A stretch of DNA of 64,000 nucleotides from Nemania diffusa (Eukaryota > Ascomycota > Sordariomycetes > Xylariales > Xylariaceae), in contig JBBPUQ010000005.1 in the NCBI GenBank assembly GCA_038501195.1, positions 2,728,001 through 2,792,000 on the forward strand. Direction: 5' to 3'. Under the pieces are notes generated by a model. That model did no database searches. It had not been told where the DNA came from and saw only the letters and a program-made list of their open reading frames with translations. Below, piece by piece: positions 28,161-41,138 of this stretch. The translations under genes were made by a program, and so were the position numbers. Within the stretch, counting starts at the first letter, position 1, and every line of letters begins with the position of its first letter.

Positions 28161-31100
28161 TATATAAAAAATATTTAAATAATTTTTTAATATATTATTT
28201 ATATAATATTAAAACATTATAAGTTTATTTATTAATTTAAATAAAAATATTTTTAACTAATAAATTTTATATTTTATTTAAAAAGCTATTAATAATTTAT
28301 TTTTTTTTAAATATTTAAATATAATAAAAAGTTTATTAAATATTTATTTTTATATAAATAATTAAATTTAGTTTTTTATAGTTTATATATAATTATAAAA
28401 AACCATTTTTTTTTAATAAATAAAACTAATATTATTTATAGCGCTATTATTAATTTAATAAAATTTTTTATTAAATTATTATTAATATATTTTTAATATA
28501 TTTTTATTTTTTTTAATAACATTTTATATAATATATTATATTTTAAAAAAACTTTAAAAAAGTTATTAATAATAATTTAATAATTAATATTTAAATAATA
28601 TTAAAAAAAATTATTTAAAGCTGCTTTATTAAATATATCAAAGTATTTATAGTATTTTTTAAATATTATATATAATATTGCTTTTATTAATTTTTTTTTA
28701 TTTTTTATTAATTTTTTATATTTTTTTTAAAAAATTATTTAATTTAATTTATATAATAAAATTATATTATATAAAACAATATTTTTTTGTTTTATTATTA
28801 TATTAAATCTTATAATATTAATAGTATTAATTTAAATTAATTAATATTTATATTATTTAATTATATTTTTTTATAACTAATATAAATTATATTAATTATA
28901 TTTTATTTTTAATTTATAGTTTTTATGTTTTTTTTTTATAAAAAAGATATAAAAATTTAAGTTGTTTTTATAAGTTTTTTTTTATAATATATATTTTATA
29001 TATTATATTTTTTGTTATAAATAGTTTTTGCTTATATTAAAACTAGTTTATAAAAAATATAAAATTGTAATAAATAGTTAAAAAGTAATTAAAAACTTTT
29101 TTTTTAATATAACTTTTATTTCTTTTTTTTAATATTTAAATTTGTTAATATAAAAGCAAACTTTTTTAAGTTTAGTTTTTATATTTTTTTTATTTTGTTT
29201 TTTTTTTTAATATATTTAATTTATTTGTTTATTTTTTTTTATTTTTTTTTTTTTATATTTATTAATTTTTATTAATAGTTTATATTTTGCTAATAATTAA
29301 AATTAATAATTAAATTTTTTATATTATTTATTAAAATTTTAAAAGTTTAATATTTTAGTTTTTAATTATTAAACAACAGCAGCTTTTTTTTTTTGCTATT
29401 TATTAAAATATTATAATAATTTAAATATTTTTTTTTTTAATAATATTATACTTTATATTTATTATTAATAAAAATATATTTAAAATTGTTTTATTTTATA
29501 TATAAAAAAATATTTTTAAAGCAGTATTAATAATTTATATAGCTTTTTTATTATAATTTATTATTTAAAATAATATAAATTTTATAATTGTTTTAAATTT
29601 TAAATATTTTAAAATTTTTATAATAACGTTTAATTTAATTAATAAATATATATTTGTTTTTATATTAGCTAGTATTTTTGTTAATAAAATAAATTTATTA
29701 TTTGCTATTATATAGTTTATTAAAAAAAAGTTTTTTTTTAATAGTTTTTATAAAAAATTAAATACTATCTTTTTATATTTATTTATATTTAATACTAATA
29801 TATAAATTTATTTAAAATAAAAATTTAATTGTTTTAAATAATATTTTTTAGCTTTTTTTTTAATATAGCTTATATTTATTTAAACTTTATAGTTTAAATA
29901 AAAATAATATTAATATAAATTATATTAAATTATTTAAAATTAAATTTACAAAAATATTTACTGCTTTTATATATTTAATTATAATATATAAAATATTAAT
30001 TTTATAAAATTAAAACTTTTATTTAATTAAATAAAAATTTAATATAAATATAATAACTATTTAAAGCTATATTTAAAATAAAAATATTTAAATATTTAAT
30101 ATTATTTTTTTAATATAAGTTTAATTTTATAAGTTTTTTTTTTTTTTAAGTTTTAAATTTTTTTTTTTATTTAGTTATTTTTAAAAAGTTTTTTTTTTAT
30201 TATATTTTTTAAATAATAAAATTTTTATATTATTAATAATTATATATTTAAATATAATTATAAAAAGTAATAAATATTATTTAATTATTATATAGCTTTT
30301 TAATATATAGTTTATTAATTTATTTTAATAGTTTATTATATATATTTTTTTTAAAATTTATAAAATTAATTTAAGCTATTTTAATTTATTTAATAAACTT
30401 TATATTAAATTATATAAATTTATAAAAATTTTATATTTTAAAGTTTTAGTATTTAATTTATACTTTTTTATATTTATTAAAATTATAATAATAAACAAAT
30501 AAATAATTTAAAACTTTTATATTTATTTTTAAAATAAGTTTTTTTTTATAATTATTTATAATAAATGTTATAATATTTTTAAAAGTAAAACTTTTTATTT
30601 AGCTAATAGTATAATTAATTTCTTTTAAATTTTAATTATAATAATTAATATTTTTTATTAATTTATTTTTTAATAATATAAACTAATATTTAAATTAAAT
30701 TTTGATTTTATTTTTAATTAATTTGTTATTAATAAATATAAATAAATTAGCTATTTTAATTAATAGTTTAATTTTTTTTTTAATAATTATAAAAGTTTTA
30801 TTAATAGTTTTAAATTTTAAAACATTTTTTTATTTTTGTTTTTATTATTAAATTATTTTAATAAAAACTAAATTATTAATAAAAGTTATTAATATAAGCT
30901 TTAATATTATAGCTACTATAAATATAATTTAGTTTTAAAAAATTTCGATTTAATTTTTTAAATTTATAATTTTTTTTTTATAAATATTTATTATTTTATA
31001 AAATATAATATTATAAAAATTAACTTTTTAATAAATTATATTTATTTTTTATTGTTTAGTTTTTTTTTTTAATTTAATTATTTAAATATATAAACAATAA

Positions 31101-31785
31101 ATATTTTATTTAAAAAAGTTTATTATATTTTTAAACTTTTTTATAGTTTTTTAAACAATATTTAATTATAAAGTTTAATATTTAAACTTTTAATATATTA
31201 CTTTATTATAAAAGTTTATTATTATTTAAAATTGTTTAAAAATTATTAATTTATTATATTTAAACTATATTGTTTTTTTATTTTTAGTAAAAAAAACAAA
31301 AGCTATTTAAAAAGTTTTATTTTAAACAATAAAATATTTAATATTAATTATTATTTTTTTAACTATATTATTATATATAGTTTTATTAATAACTATATAT
31401 TGTTATTATTTATTATATTTTTTAAAACTTTTATAAATAAATTTAAACTTTTTATAAATATTAAAAATAAAAAAGTTTTTATTGTTAAAAATATTATAAT
31501 AACATTTATTATTATTGTTTATAGTATATTTTATAATATAAATATATTTTATATAATTTTTAAACAAACTTTTAAAATTTTAAAACTATTAATATAATTT
31601 ATTTTGTTTATAGTTTATTTATATTTAAAAAATATATTTTATTAATTTATTTTTAATAAATTAAATCTATTATTTAGCTTTTGTATAATTAGTAATAAAT
31701 ATATTATTATTAAAAGTTAATTAATTTATTTAAAGATTTTTAAAAATTTATTGTTTTTTTAAACAGTTAAAATAAACTTTAGTTT

Positions 31786-32095
31786 TATAATAAATATAAT
31801 ATTAGCAATAAATTTAAAAACTATATAATATTATATATTTTAAAAAAAAAACTAAAATTAAAAAAACTAAAAAATAAATTTAATTTTTTTAATTAAATCA
31901 ACATATTTATATAAATGTTTTTTTATTTATTATTTTTACTTTTTTATATTTATTATTTTATTTAACTTTTAGTAAATTTATTATTTTTAATAAACAATAA
32001 AATTTATTTAGCTATTTTAACTATTTATTAATTATATTATATATATTAATTATTTTTAAATTTTATTTATTTAAATATAAATATAATTTATAATA
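31786..32095 (-). repeat. D 5' LTR
   Basis: The right direct repeat of 310 bp, followed by TAAAT. It retains more C and G than the 3' LTR. Confidence 0.88.
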
Positions 32096-32859
32096 TAAAT
32101 TTTTTATTATAAATAATTAAATTATTAATTAATTATTATAAATTATTATTATTAAAAAAGGTTTTTTTATAATAGATTTTTATATTAAAGATTTTTTTAT
32201 TTTTTTTAAATATTTTTATATTTAATTAAAAGTTTAATAAAACTTTTATATTTTTTATAACTTTATAATAAATAATTTGATTTAATATATTATTTATAAA
32301 TTAAAAAATGATTAAATATTTATATATATATATTTTTTTTTTATATATAATAAAGTTTTTATATTTTTTTATTAAAATATTAACTAATATATTTTTTTTT
32401 AAAGTAGTAAATAATATAAAAATTATATTTTATAAATAGTTTTATTTATTTTATTTGTTATAAATTTAAATATTATTTTTAATTAAAATGTTTTAAAATT
32501 TAATAATGAATTATTATTAAAAAATAACTTAATATAACTATTAATTAATTTAAATCGTTATTTTTTAAAAATTAAAAATATTGTAAATATTTTTTTATTA
32601 AAAATTTTATAATTTAGTTTAATATTATATAATATTTTAAAAAAATATATAATTAAATATTAATTATTTTTATATTTTTACAGTAAAATATTTATAATTA
32701 TATTATTAAAAATATTAATTTTAATTTTAATAAATAAGCTATATTTATAATATTATAATATTAAATAAAATATAAAAGCTTTTTTTAATTGTAAAAATAT
32801 TTAGTTATATTTATTAATTTATAAAAAAGCTTTTTTTTTTTATTAATTATATTATAAAT

Positions 32860-33170
32860 TTAATAATTTAATTATAGTTTTTTATAAATTTTTTATAAAA
32901 GTTATAAAATTTTAAAAAAAACTATATATTTTTTATAATTATAAAAGATTTTTAATTTTTTACTATTTTTATTTTAATTAAATTTATTTATATATTATTT
33001 ATATTAATAATTTATTTTAAAAATTTAATTTTTATAATATAAAATTTAAACTTTTTTAAATTTATTTAAAATTTAATAATATATAATTAATATAATATTA
33101 ATTATATATATTTTCAATAGTTTTTTAAATTAATTAAATAAATAAAAATATTATTTATATATATATTATA
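32860..33170 (-). pseudogene. Fossil reverse transcriptase of element C
   Basis: The minus strand around 32,870-32,915 reads F-Y-N-F-Y-K-K-F-I-K-N-Y-N. The Y-I-D-D equivalent (TAT ATA AAT AAT ATT) lies upstream at about 33,150-33,165. Both align with the same motifs in A (44,556-44,855) and B (55,108-55,155). The two catalytic Asp codons have become AAT and the frame is broken. Confidence 0.65.
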
Positions 33171-36100
33171 AAAATTGTTTAAATAATTAAATAATATATT
33201 ATTAATATATTTTTAAAATATAATAAAACTATTAATTAAATTAAATAAAAATACTTTATATTTAAAAAATTTATAATATATATAAAAAATTATTAAATTT
33301 TTTTATTTAAGTTTTATATATATTTAATTAAATATTTATTTTATATTTATTTTAATAAATATATTAGTTTTAAAAAATTATAATGATATTTTTTTAATTA
33401 AAAATAAAAAATATTAATTTTTTTTTATTAATTTATTGAATTTTTAATAATTTATATAAAATTTTAACTTTTTTTTTAATTTTTTTATAAATAATATTAA
33501 AAAAATATAAAATATATTATTAAATTTAATAAATTTTTTTTATAAATTATTAATTAAATATTTATAAATTATTTTTAATTTATTTAATAATATTTTATAT
33601 AAAAAGTTATATTAAAAATTATTAAAAGTTTTATTTTTAAAAATTTTTATTTTATAATTTATTTTAAATTAATAAAATAAAAAAATATTAAAGTTTATTT
33701 TATTAAATATATATAATAAATTATAATATTTTTTAAAAATTATTTATAAAATTTTTATATAAAAGTTTATTTTTTTTTTATTAAAAAAAGCTTTTTTTTT
33801 TATTTTTAATAAATTTATTAATTTTATAAATAATAATAATTTATATTTTTTATATAAAATTATTATATAAAATTAATATATTAAAAACAGCTATAATAAT
33901 ATTAATTAATTTTATTAAAAGTTTAATTTTATATTATTTTAATTTATTTTTTTATATTTTATAAAAATTTAAACTATTAGTTTTTTATTATAAAATTATT
34001 TTTTTATTTTTTTTTTAAAGTTTTTTTTTTTTTTAACTTTATAAAAATAATTAAACTATTATTTAATTTATATTATATTTTAATAATATTTTTTTTAACA
34101 AAGTTAAATTATTTAATAATTAAAATTTAAAATATTATTTAATTTTTTTTTATATTTTTTTACTACTATAATTATTGTTTTTTTTTAAAAAAAACTTTAT
34201 ATTTTAATAATTAATATTTAATTAATATTTAAAGTTTATAAGCTATATTTTTATTTAATTTATATTTAAGTTTTAATTAAAATATTAATTAAAAAAATAA
34301 TTAAATAAGAATATTAGTTTATATTTTTAACAATTAAAAAATATATTATTATTAAAAATATATTTTTAAATTTTTTTTTTTATATTTATAAAAATATTAA
34401 TAAAATAGTTTTAATATTTTTTTTTATTACTATATTTAAAAATTAATTAAAAATAAAATTAAATAATTATAAAAAAATTTAATATTTTTATAATTTTTTT
34501 TATAAATAATATTTTTATATTTATATATATATTTATTTTTATATTTCTGAAAAAGTTTTTTATAATTAACAAAAGTTTATTACTGTTTATAATATATATA
34601 TATAATAAAAATTGTTTTTTTAAATATTTATTTATTAAGTTTAATTTATTATTTATATAATTTTTTTGTAATATTTTTTTAAAATAAAAGTTTAATTTAT
34701 TTAAAACTACTTTTTTAATATTTTGTTTTTTTTTTAATTTCTTTTATAAAAATATTTTTTAAAGTTTTTATTTTATTATAAAAACTAATAAATATAATTA
34801 TAATATTTTATAAATATATATTTTTTTTAATATTATTTAAAAACTAATTTTTTAAAATATATTTTTTTTATTAATAGTTAAAATATTTGTTTTTTTTTAT
34901 TAGTTTTAATAATTTAAAATTATTTAAAATATTATAATTTTAAGCTATTAAAGTTTTAATATTATTATTATTAGTTTTAATATTATTGTTTTTATTATTA
35001 ATAGTATTTTTTAAAATATTATTAATATTATTATATATAATTTATTAATTAAATTTATTTATATTGTTAAAAAATGTTAATTAATTAATTTTATATTTAA
35101 TATTATATTTTTTATTATTTATATTTATTTAATAAATTAATTAAATATAAAATTTAATATATTAATTAAAAAAAATATTGTTATTTAAATAAATAAAAAA
35201 AATATTTAATAATTTATTAAATAGTTTATTTTTAAAGTATTTTTTTTATTATTTTTTTTTAATTTAAGTTTTTTAATTAATTAAACAAAGTTAATTTTAA
35301 AGTTAAAAAAAATAATTAAAATATAATTATTAAAATCAAAAAACTTTTATTTTAATTTAAACTTTTTATTAATATTTATATTTTTATAGTTTTTTTTTTA
35401 AATAATTAAAACAATATTTTAATTATAATTAATTCATTAAAATAACTTTTAATTAAATATAAAAATAAATATTTAATAATTTTACTATTAATATAAGTTT
35501 TAATATTAGTTATTTTTATAGTATTATTAATAAATTAATTTTTATTAATAATTAATTAATTTTTTATAATATATAGTTATATTTTAAATTTAATATTATT
35601 TTTATTTTTATTGTTATAAAAAATAAATATAAATATTTTAATTAATTTATAAAAAGTTTTATTTATTTAAATAAATTTTAAAATATTACTTTTATAAAAA
35701 AATAAATTAACAATATATTAATTAATTTTATTTAATAATTTTTAAATATAGTTATATTTAATAATAACTATTTTTAATTTTTAAAATAAATAATTAATAA
35801 TTTGTTTAAAATAAAAGTTAAAAACAGGTTTTTTTTTATTGTTTTTTATTAAATAGTTTAGTTATTTTTTTTTATTAACTATAATTTTATTAAACTTTTT
35901 AATTTAATTAATAAAAGTTTTTATATATTAAATAAATAATATAACTAAATTATATAAATTTTTAATTTGTTATTAATATATTATTATTATTAAAATTTTA
36001 ATTTTTATTTTTTAACATAAAACATTAAAATATTTAATTAAATTAATAAAAGTATTTTTATTAATTAATTTATTAAATTTAAGCTAAATTGCTTTTTTTA

Positions 36101-36579
36101 ACAAAATAAAAAAAATAAAAAAAAAGCGATTTTATTAAATTTATATAATTTAATAATATATTTTTTTAAAAAGTAATTAATTTTTTAAAAAAAGTTTTTT
36201 TAATTTAAAATATAATATTTATATATAAAAAAAAAGTTTTATATTTAGTTCTAAAAGCTTTTTATTAAAAAGGTTAAAATAATTAATTTATTATTATTTT
36301 TAATTTTTATAATAATTAAAATATTTTAACTAAATTTTTTAAAATATATTTAAATATTACTTTTTATATAAAAAATTAAAAAAAGCTACTTATTATTTGT
36401 AATTATAAACAGTTATAATTTATTAAAAATTAAATTAACTTATTTTTTAGTTTATTGTTTAAAAATAGTACACTTTTTAAATGTTAATATTATTATAATA
36501 ATTAGTTATAGTTTAATTTTTTTATAAAAAATATTTAAAAATAGTTTTTATATTTTATAAATATAAGTGATTTATAAAT

Positions 36580-36813
36580 TATTATATAAAGCTTATAAAA
36601 AAAGTAAAACTTTAAATAAATAAAGCTATATTATATCAAAAATCTATAAAAAAAAAAAAAAAGAAAGTTAGAAATTTTTCTATGAAAAAATTGTTTATAT
36701 ATATATATGCAACACAGTTTAAAGCGGCAATAAATAAAGTTATTTATTTAGCTATGTAATAAAACTACTTAATTTATTTAAGTGATTAAGCTAGTATTAA
36801 TTAATTTGTAACT
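36580..36813 (-). repeat. C 5' LTR, the least mutated LTR of the A/B/C family
   Basis: 234 bp, followed by the ACTAG duplication. It keeps contexts lost in the other copies, such as AAAGCGGCAATAAA and TGCAACACAG, and I counted 37 G or C in it. It gives the best view of the family's original LTR sequence. Confidence 0.87.
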
Positions 36814-36818
36814 ACTAG

Positions 36819-37760
36819 TTAATTTATAATTTATTAATTAAAAGCTTGTTATATTAATATTAATTATAATTTTTTGTTAAATGTAGCTATTAAAAAACTA
36901 ATTTAGCTAACTTTTAGTTATAATATCGCTGATTTTTTACTGTTTAATTACTGTAGCTATTAAAAAACTAATTTAAACAATTTTATAATAAGCTTTTATT
37001 TCTAATGTTTTAAATATAATTATTAAAAAATCAATTTAATTAAAACTTTAAAATAAACTGTTAGATTTTAAAAATTTAAACAAAAGTGCTAATAATAGCT
37101 GTTAATATAAAAAAAAAAAAAAGATTATAAAACTAAAAAATAAAATTGTTATAATAATAAAACTTATTATACTATTTAAAAAATATTGTTTAAAATAATA
37201 CTATATATTAAATTTAAAAATATAATATAAAAAAAAAAAACTAGTTTAAAATAAATAAAAAAGATTTATTTAATTTAAATTTTAATTTATTTTTATTATT
37301 TACTTTTATTTTATTATTAATAAAACTTATTATAATATAAAATTTTTTTTTATTAATGTAACTTTTTATTTAATTATATTATTTTATTAAAGTTTTTGTT
37401 AAAGTTTTTAATATAAAGTAATATATTTTTAATTATTAAATTAGTTATATATTTTTTAATATTAACTAAATATTTGTTAATTTTAATTATATAATTTAAA
37501 AATAACATAATTAATTATAAATATTTAAATTTATATTTTTTAATTTTAATTTAATTGTTTAATATAATAAAGCTATATATTATTTAAAAAGTAATAAATT
37601 AAAAACTTATATTTGTTTTATATTATTAAAATAAAAAGTTAATAATATTAATATAAAAAAAAACAAATTAAAAATAACAAAAAAATTTAATAAATATTAA
37701 ACTTAATAATTAGTATTGTTATATTTTAATATAGTTTTTAATTAAAAAAAGTATATATTA
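36819..37760. other. Older repeat layer right of C; short direct repeat inside
   Basis: No gene is seen. This DNA was continuous with 23,178 before C inserted, so it may be more of remnant G. The string TGTAGCTATTAAAAAACTA occurs at 36,882 and again at 36,952, a 70 bp spacing, and suggests a local tandem duplication. The first 300 bp keep slightly more G and C than the rest. Confidence 0.45.
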
Positions 37761-37769
37761 ATTATTAAC

Positions 37770-37804
<35 letters not shown>

Positions 37805-38700
37805 AACTATTTATAAAACTTATATATAAAAAATAACATTTATTAATTTTTATATAAAATATAAATAATATATAAATATAAAATAAATAAATATAAAAAA
37901 AAAAAAACTTATTTTTTATATTTATATAAAAGTTATAAAAATTTTTAACTAAAAAAAAAAATATTATTATTATTAATAAAAAAAAATAAAAAAAAAGCTA
38001 TAAATTGTTTATTTTAAAATATAAAAAAAGCTAAAAATTAATAAAATTTTATATAATAAAAAAAATATTGTTTATAATAATTTATTTTTATGTTAAAAAA
38101 TTAAAAAAAAAAAAAAAAATACTAAAGCTAAAAAAAAATAAAGTAAAAATAAAAAAATTAAATATAATATTATATAATTTAACAAAAAAAAAAAATATAA
38201 AAAAAAAAATATAAAAAAAAACAACTATATAAAAACAAAATAAAAACTGCTTGTTATAAAGTTAATACAAATATAATAAAAATAAAAAAAACAATAAATA
38301 TAGCTTAAAAAAAAACAATATAAAAGTTAAAAAAAAAACCAAAAAAAAAAAAAAAAAAAAAAAAGTTAAATTTACAATTAAATATAAAAGAAAAAAAAAA
38401 AGTTAAAAAAAAAAAACCACTTTTATATAATATTATTAACGTAAAGTTAAATTAATATTATTTATATTTTAAAATAAATAAAAAAAGCAGTAATTATAAA
38501 TAAAATTAAAAAATTAAAAAAAAAAGTTATAAAATTAAAAAATATATAAAAAACAAGTTATATATTAATAAAAAAAATATTAAAAAAAAACTAAAAAAAT
38601 AATAATATAAATATATTAAAAAATAATAAATTATTTTAAAAAAATATATTATAAATAAATAAGTTAAAAATAATAAAAATATAGCTAAATAAAACTATTT
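37760..38700 (+). other. Strongly A-skewed tract with homopolymer runs
   Basis: The plus strand here is mostly A, including a 29-base A run (37,774-37,802) and many runs of 8-20 A. An originally purine-rich strand, with G changed to A, would leave this pattern, for example a Lys/Glu/Arg-rich coding segment or a polypurine satellite. No frame can be assigned. Confidence 0.5.
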
Positions 38701-39230
38701 TTTATAAATTTTATAATATAATTAAATTTAAATATTATTTATATTATTTTTAAAAAAATATAAAAAAAAATAAAACTATTTTTAAAAAGCTTTATATTAA
38801 AATTTTTCAAAAAAATAATATTATAAATTATATAAACTATTAAATTTAAGTTATAAATTTAATTTTAAATAATTATTAAAATTATATTAGTTATATATAT
38901 TAAACTATTTAATTATTTTAAAATATAATATATATATTAAAAAAACTTTTTTTTTTAAATTAAATTATAAACAATATATATTTATAACTATTAAACTTTA
39001 ATTTATTATAAATAATTTATTTAAATATAAAAATTAAAATATAAAAATTATAATTTAATATTATAATTTTATTAAATTTAAATTGAATTAAATTTAATTA
39101 GTTTTTATATTATAATTAAATTTTAATATTATATAATTATAAATTATATAATTTATTTTTTATAAATAATTATTTATATTTAAATTATTAAATTTTTTAA
39201 ATATAGTTATTAATATTAAAAATAATTAAT
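38701..39230. other. Unassigned AT-rich DNA next to F2
   Basis: About 530 bp of hypermutated DNA with stops in all frames and no motif I recognise. It ends at the ATATA target duplication of F2 (39,231-39,235). Confidence 0.4.
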
Positions 39231-39235
39231 ATATA

Positions 39236-39395
39236 TAATAAAATTTATTATAAATAATATTTATATTTAAGTTTATAAAAATATAATATAAATTAAAAAA
39301 AAAAAAACTTAAAAGCTTTTTTTATTTATTTAATTTATTAATATAAAATAGTTTTAAAAAATTTATTTTTTAAAATTTTTATATTTGTTTATATT
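39236..39395 (-). repeat. F2 3' LTR (shortened)
   Basis: It matches the family F LTR but lacks an internal stretch of about 60 bp: the AAACTAATATTAAAAATATA part seen at 49,217 is absent. It is more degraded than the 5' LTR at 49,064-49,287. Confidence 0.8.
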
Positions 39396-40904
39396 AAATA
39401 TTGCTATATATAAAAAAAAATCGTTATTTTTAATAACTATATATAATATTTATTAATTTTATTTTTTTAAATATTTTTAAATTTTTTAAGCTTTTTTAAT
39501 TTAAAAAATTAAATATTTTTTTTTAAATTTAATTTTTTTTAATTAATACTTTAATATTATAAAATTATTATTTTAATTATTATTAGTTATTTTTATATTT
39601 ATAACTTTTTTATTTAATTAAATAATTAAACTTATTTTTAAATTTATTTATTTAATTTTTTATAATAATTTTAATTTTAAATAAATTATTTTTTTTATTA
39701 AAATTTTTTTTGTTATAAATAAACTTTAATATAAAAGCTTTATAATAAAATAAGTTTTTTTTTTATATTAAATAATAAATATATAATAAAAATAATTAAA
39801 TATATATTAAAAGTTTTTAAAAAGTTTAATGTATATATTAATTAATTAACTTTTTATTTAATTTTTTATAATTTAATTTACTATTATAAATATTTTTTAA
39901 AAAATTTATTAAATATATAATAACTATTATAAACTTTTAAATAAATTTTATTATTAATTTTAAACTTTATTAATTTATGTTTATTATTATAATATTATTT
40001 TATTTATATTATTATAAAATTTATAATTAATTTTATATTTTTATAAAAATGTTATTTTATATAATAAATATTTTTTATTATATTACTTTTTTAATTTATT
40101 TATATTAAAATATTGTTTAGTTTTGAAAATTAAAAATTAAATAACTATTTATATATAAACAATTTAATTAAATTATAATATATATTTTTTAAATTTTATT
40201 ATAATATAAACAATATATTTATTTAGTTTTTTTTAAAATATATAAATATATAATATTAAATAATTATTTTTATAATTTAGTTTTTTTTTTTAATAAACTA
40301 TTATTTTAAAAGTAATATATTATAGTTATAAATAAATATATTTTATAATTTTTTTATAATTTCTTTTTAAACTATAATATAAATTTTTAATTATAATTAA
40401 AAATAATATTATTAAATATTTTTAAATTAATTAATAAAAACTATTTAATTAATATTATAACTTAATATATAATTATATATATTTTATATTTAAAAATAAA
40501 AAATATATATTTAAATATAATATAAGTTATAATTATTAATATATTATAATTTAAAATTTTATTTAAATGTTATAAAATAATATTTATTAAAATTTTAAAT
40601 AATTTTATAATAAAGTTTATAGTAATAGTTTTTATTAATTTTATATTTTTTAATTAAATAAATTAATAGTTTTTTAAAAGTTTTTTTTTATTTATATTAT
40701 ATAATTTATATTTATTATAAAACTTTAAATATATTTAAACTTGTTTTATTTTAAATATAATTATATATACTTTAAATTTTATTATTATATATTATATTTA
40801 AAAATTTATTAATTTGTTTTTTTAAAATATATAGTTTATATTTTTTTTTACAATTTATATTATATAATAATTTATTAATTATAATAAATAAATAATTAAA
40901 ATAT

Positions 40905-41138
40905 AGTTATAGTTAATTAATATTAATATTAATTACTTAAATAAATAAGTAGCTTTATTATATAACTAATTAAATGACTTATTTATTGCTGTTTTAAACC
41001 GCTTTGTATATATATATATAAGCAATTTTTTTACAGAAAAATTCTTACCTTTTTTTTTTTTTTTTTATTTATAGAATTTTTATATAATATAGCTTTATTT
41101 ATTTAAAGCTTTATATTTTTTATAAATTTTATATAATA
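40905..41138 (+). repeat. A 5' LTR
   Basis: 234 bp. It keeps AAACCGCTTTG and TTACAGAAAAATTCTTACC, which are AAACTATTTTA and TTATAAAAAAATTTTTAAC in the 3' LTR. I counted 29 G or C here against 22 in the 3' LTR. It ends ATATAATA; other copies end ATATAACA. Confidence 0.87.

Larger units (their letters stand above)
25081..32095 (-). mobile_element. D: 7.0 kb gypsy-type LTR retrotransposon nested in C
   Basis: Direct 310 bp LTRs (25,081-25,390 and 31,786-32,095) start TGTAATAAAT or TATAATAAAT. They are flanked by a perfect TAAAT duplication (25,076-25,080 and 32,096-32,100). Element C continues on either side without loss, so D inserted into C. Fossil reverse transcriptase on the minus strand (27,846-28,160) gives the orientation. 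It is a family distinct from A/B/C and F, with different LTRs. The interior is strongly hypermutated with no open gene. Confidence 0.9.
23184..36813 (-). mobile_element. C: Ty3/gypsy LTR retrotransposon, interrupted by element D
   Basis: LTRs at 23,184-23,416 and 36,580-36,813 are in the same orientation. The target duplication ACTAG is perfect (23,179-23,183 and 36,814-36,818). Without the nested element D and its duplication, C is about 6.6 kb, the same as element A, and it aligns with A on the minus strand throughout. For example, 24,850-25,070 matches A near 45,665-45,900, and 32,100-32,260 matches A near 45,480-45,650, so the D insertion point falls exactly between them. Fossil reverse transcriptase lies on the minus strand. 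All frames are broken by stops. Confidence 0.88.

Noticed and set aside
31400..31597. 65-codon plus-strand ATG frame
   Set aside because: It is antisense within D, which is minus strand. It is low complexity (Ile, Phe, Lys, Asn) with no family motif.
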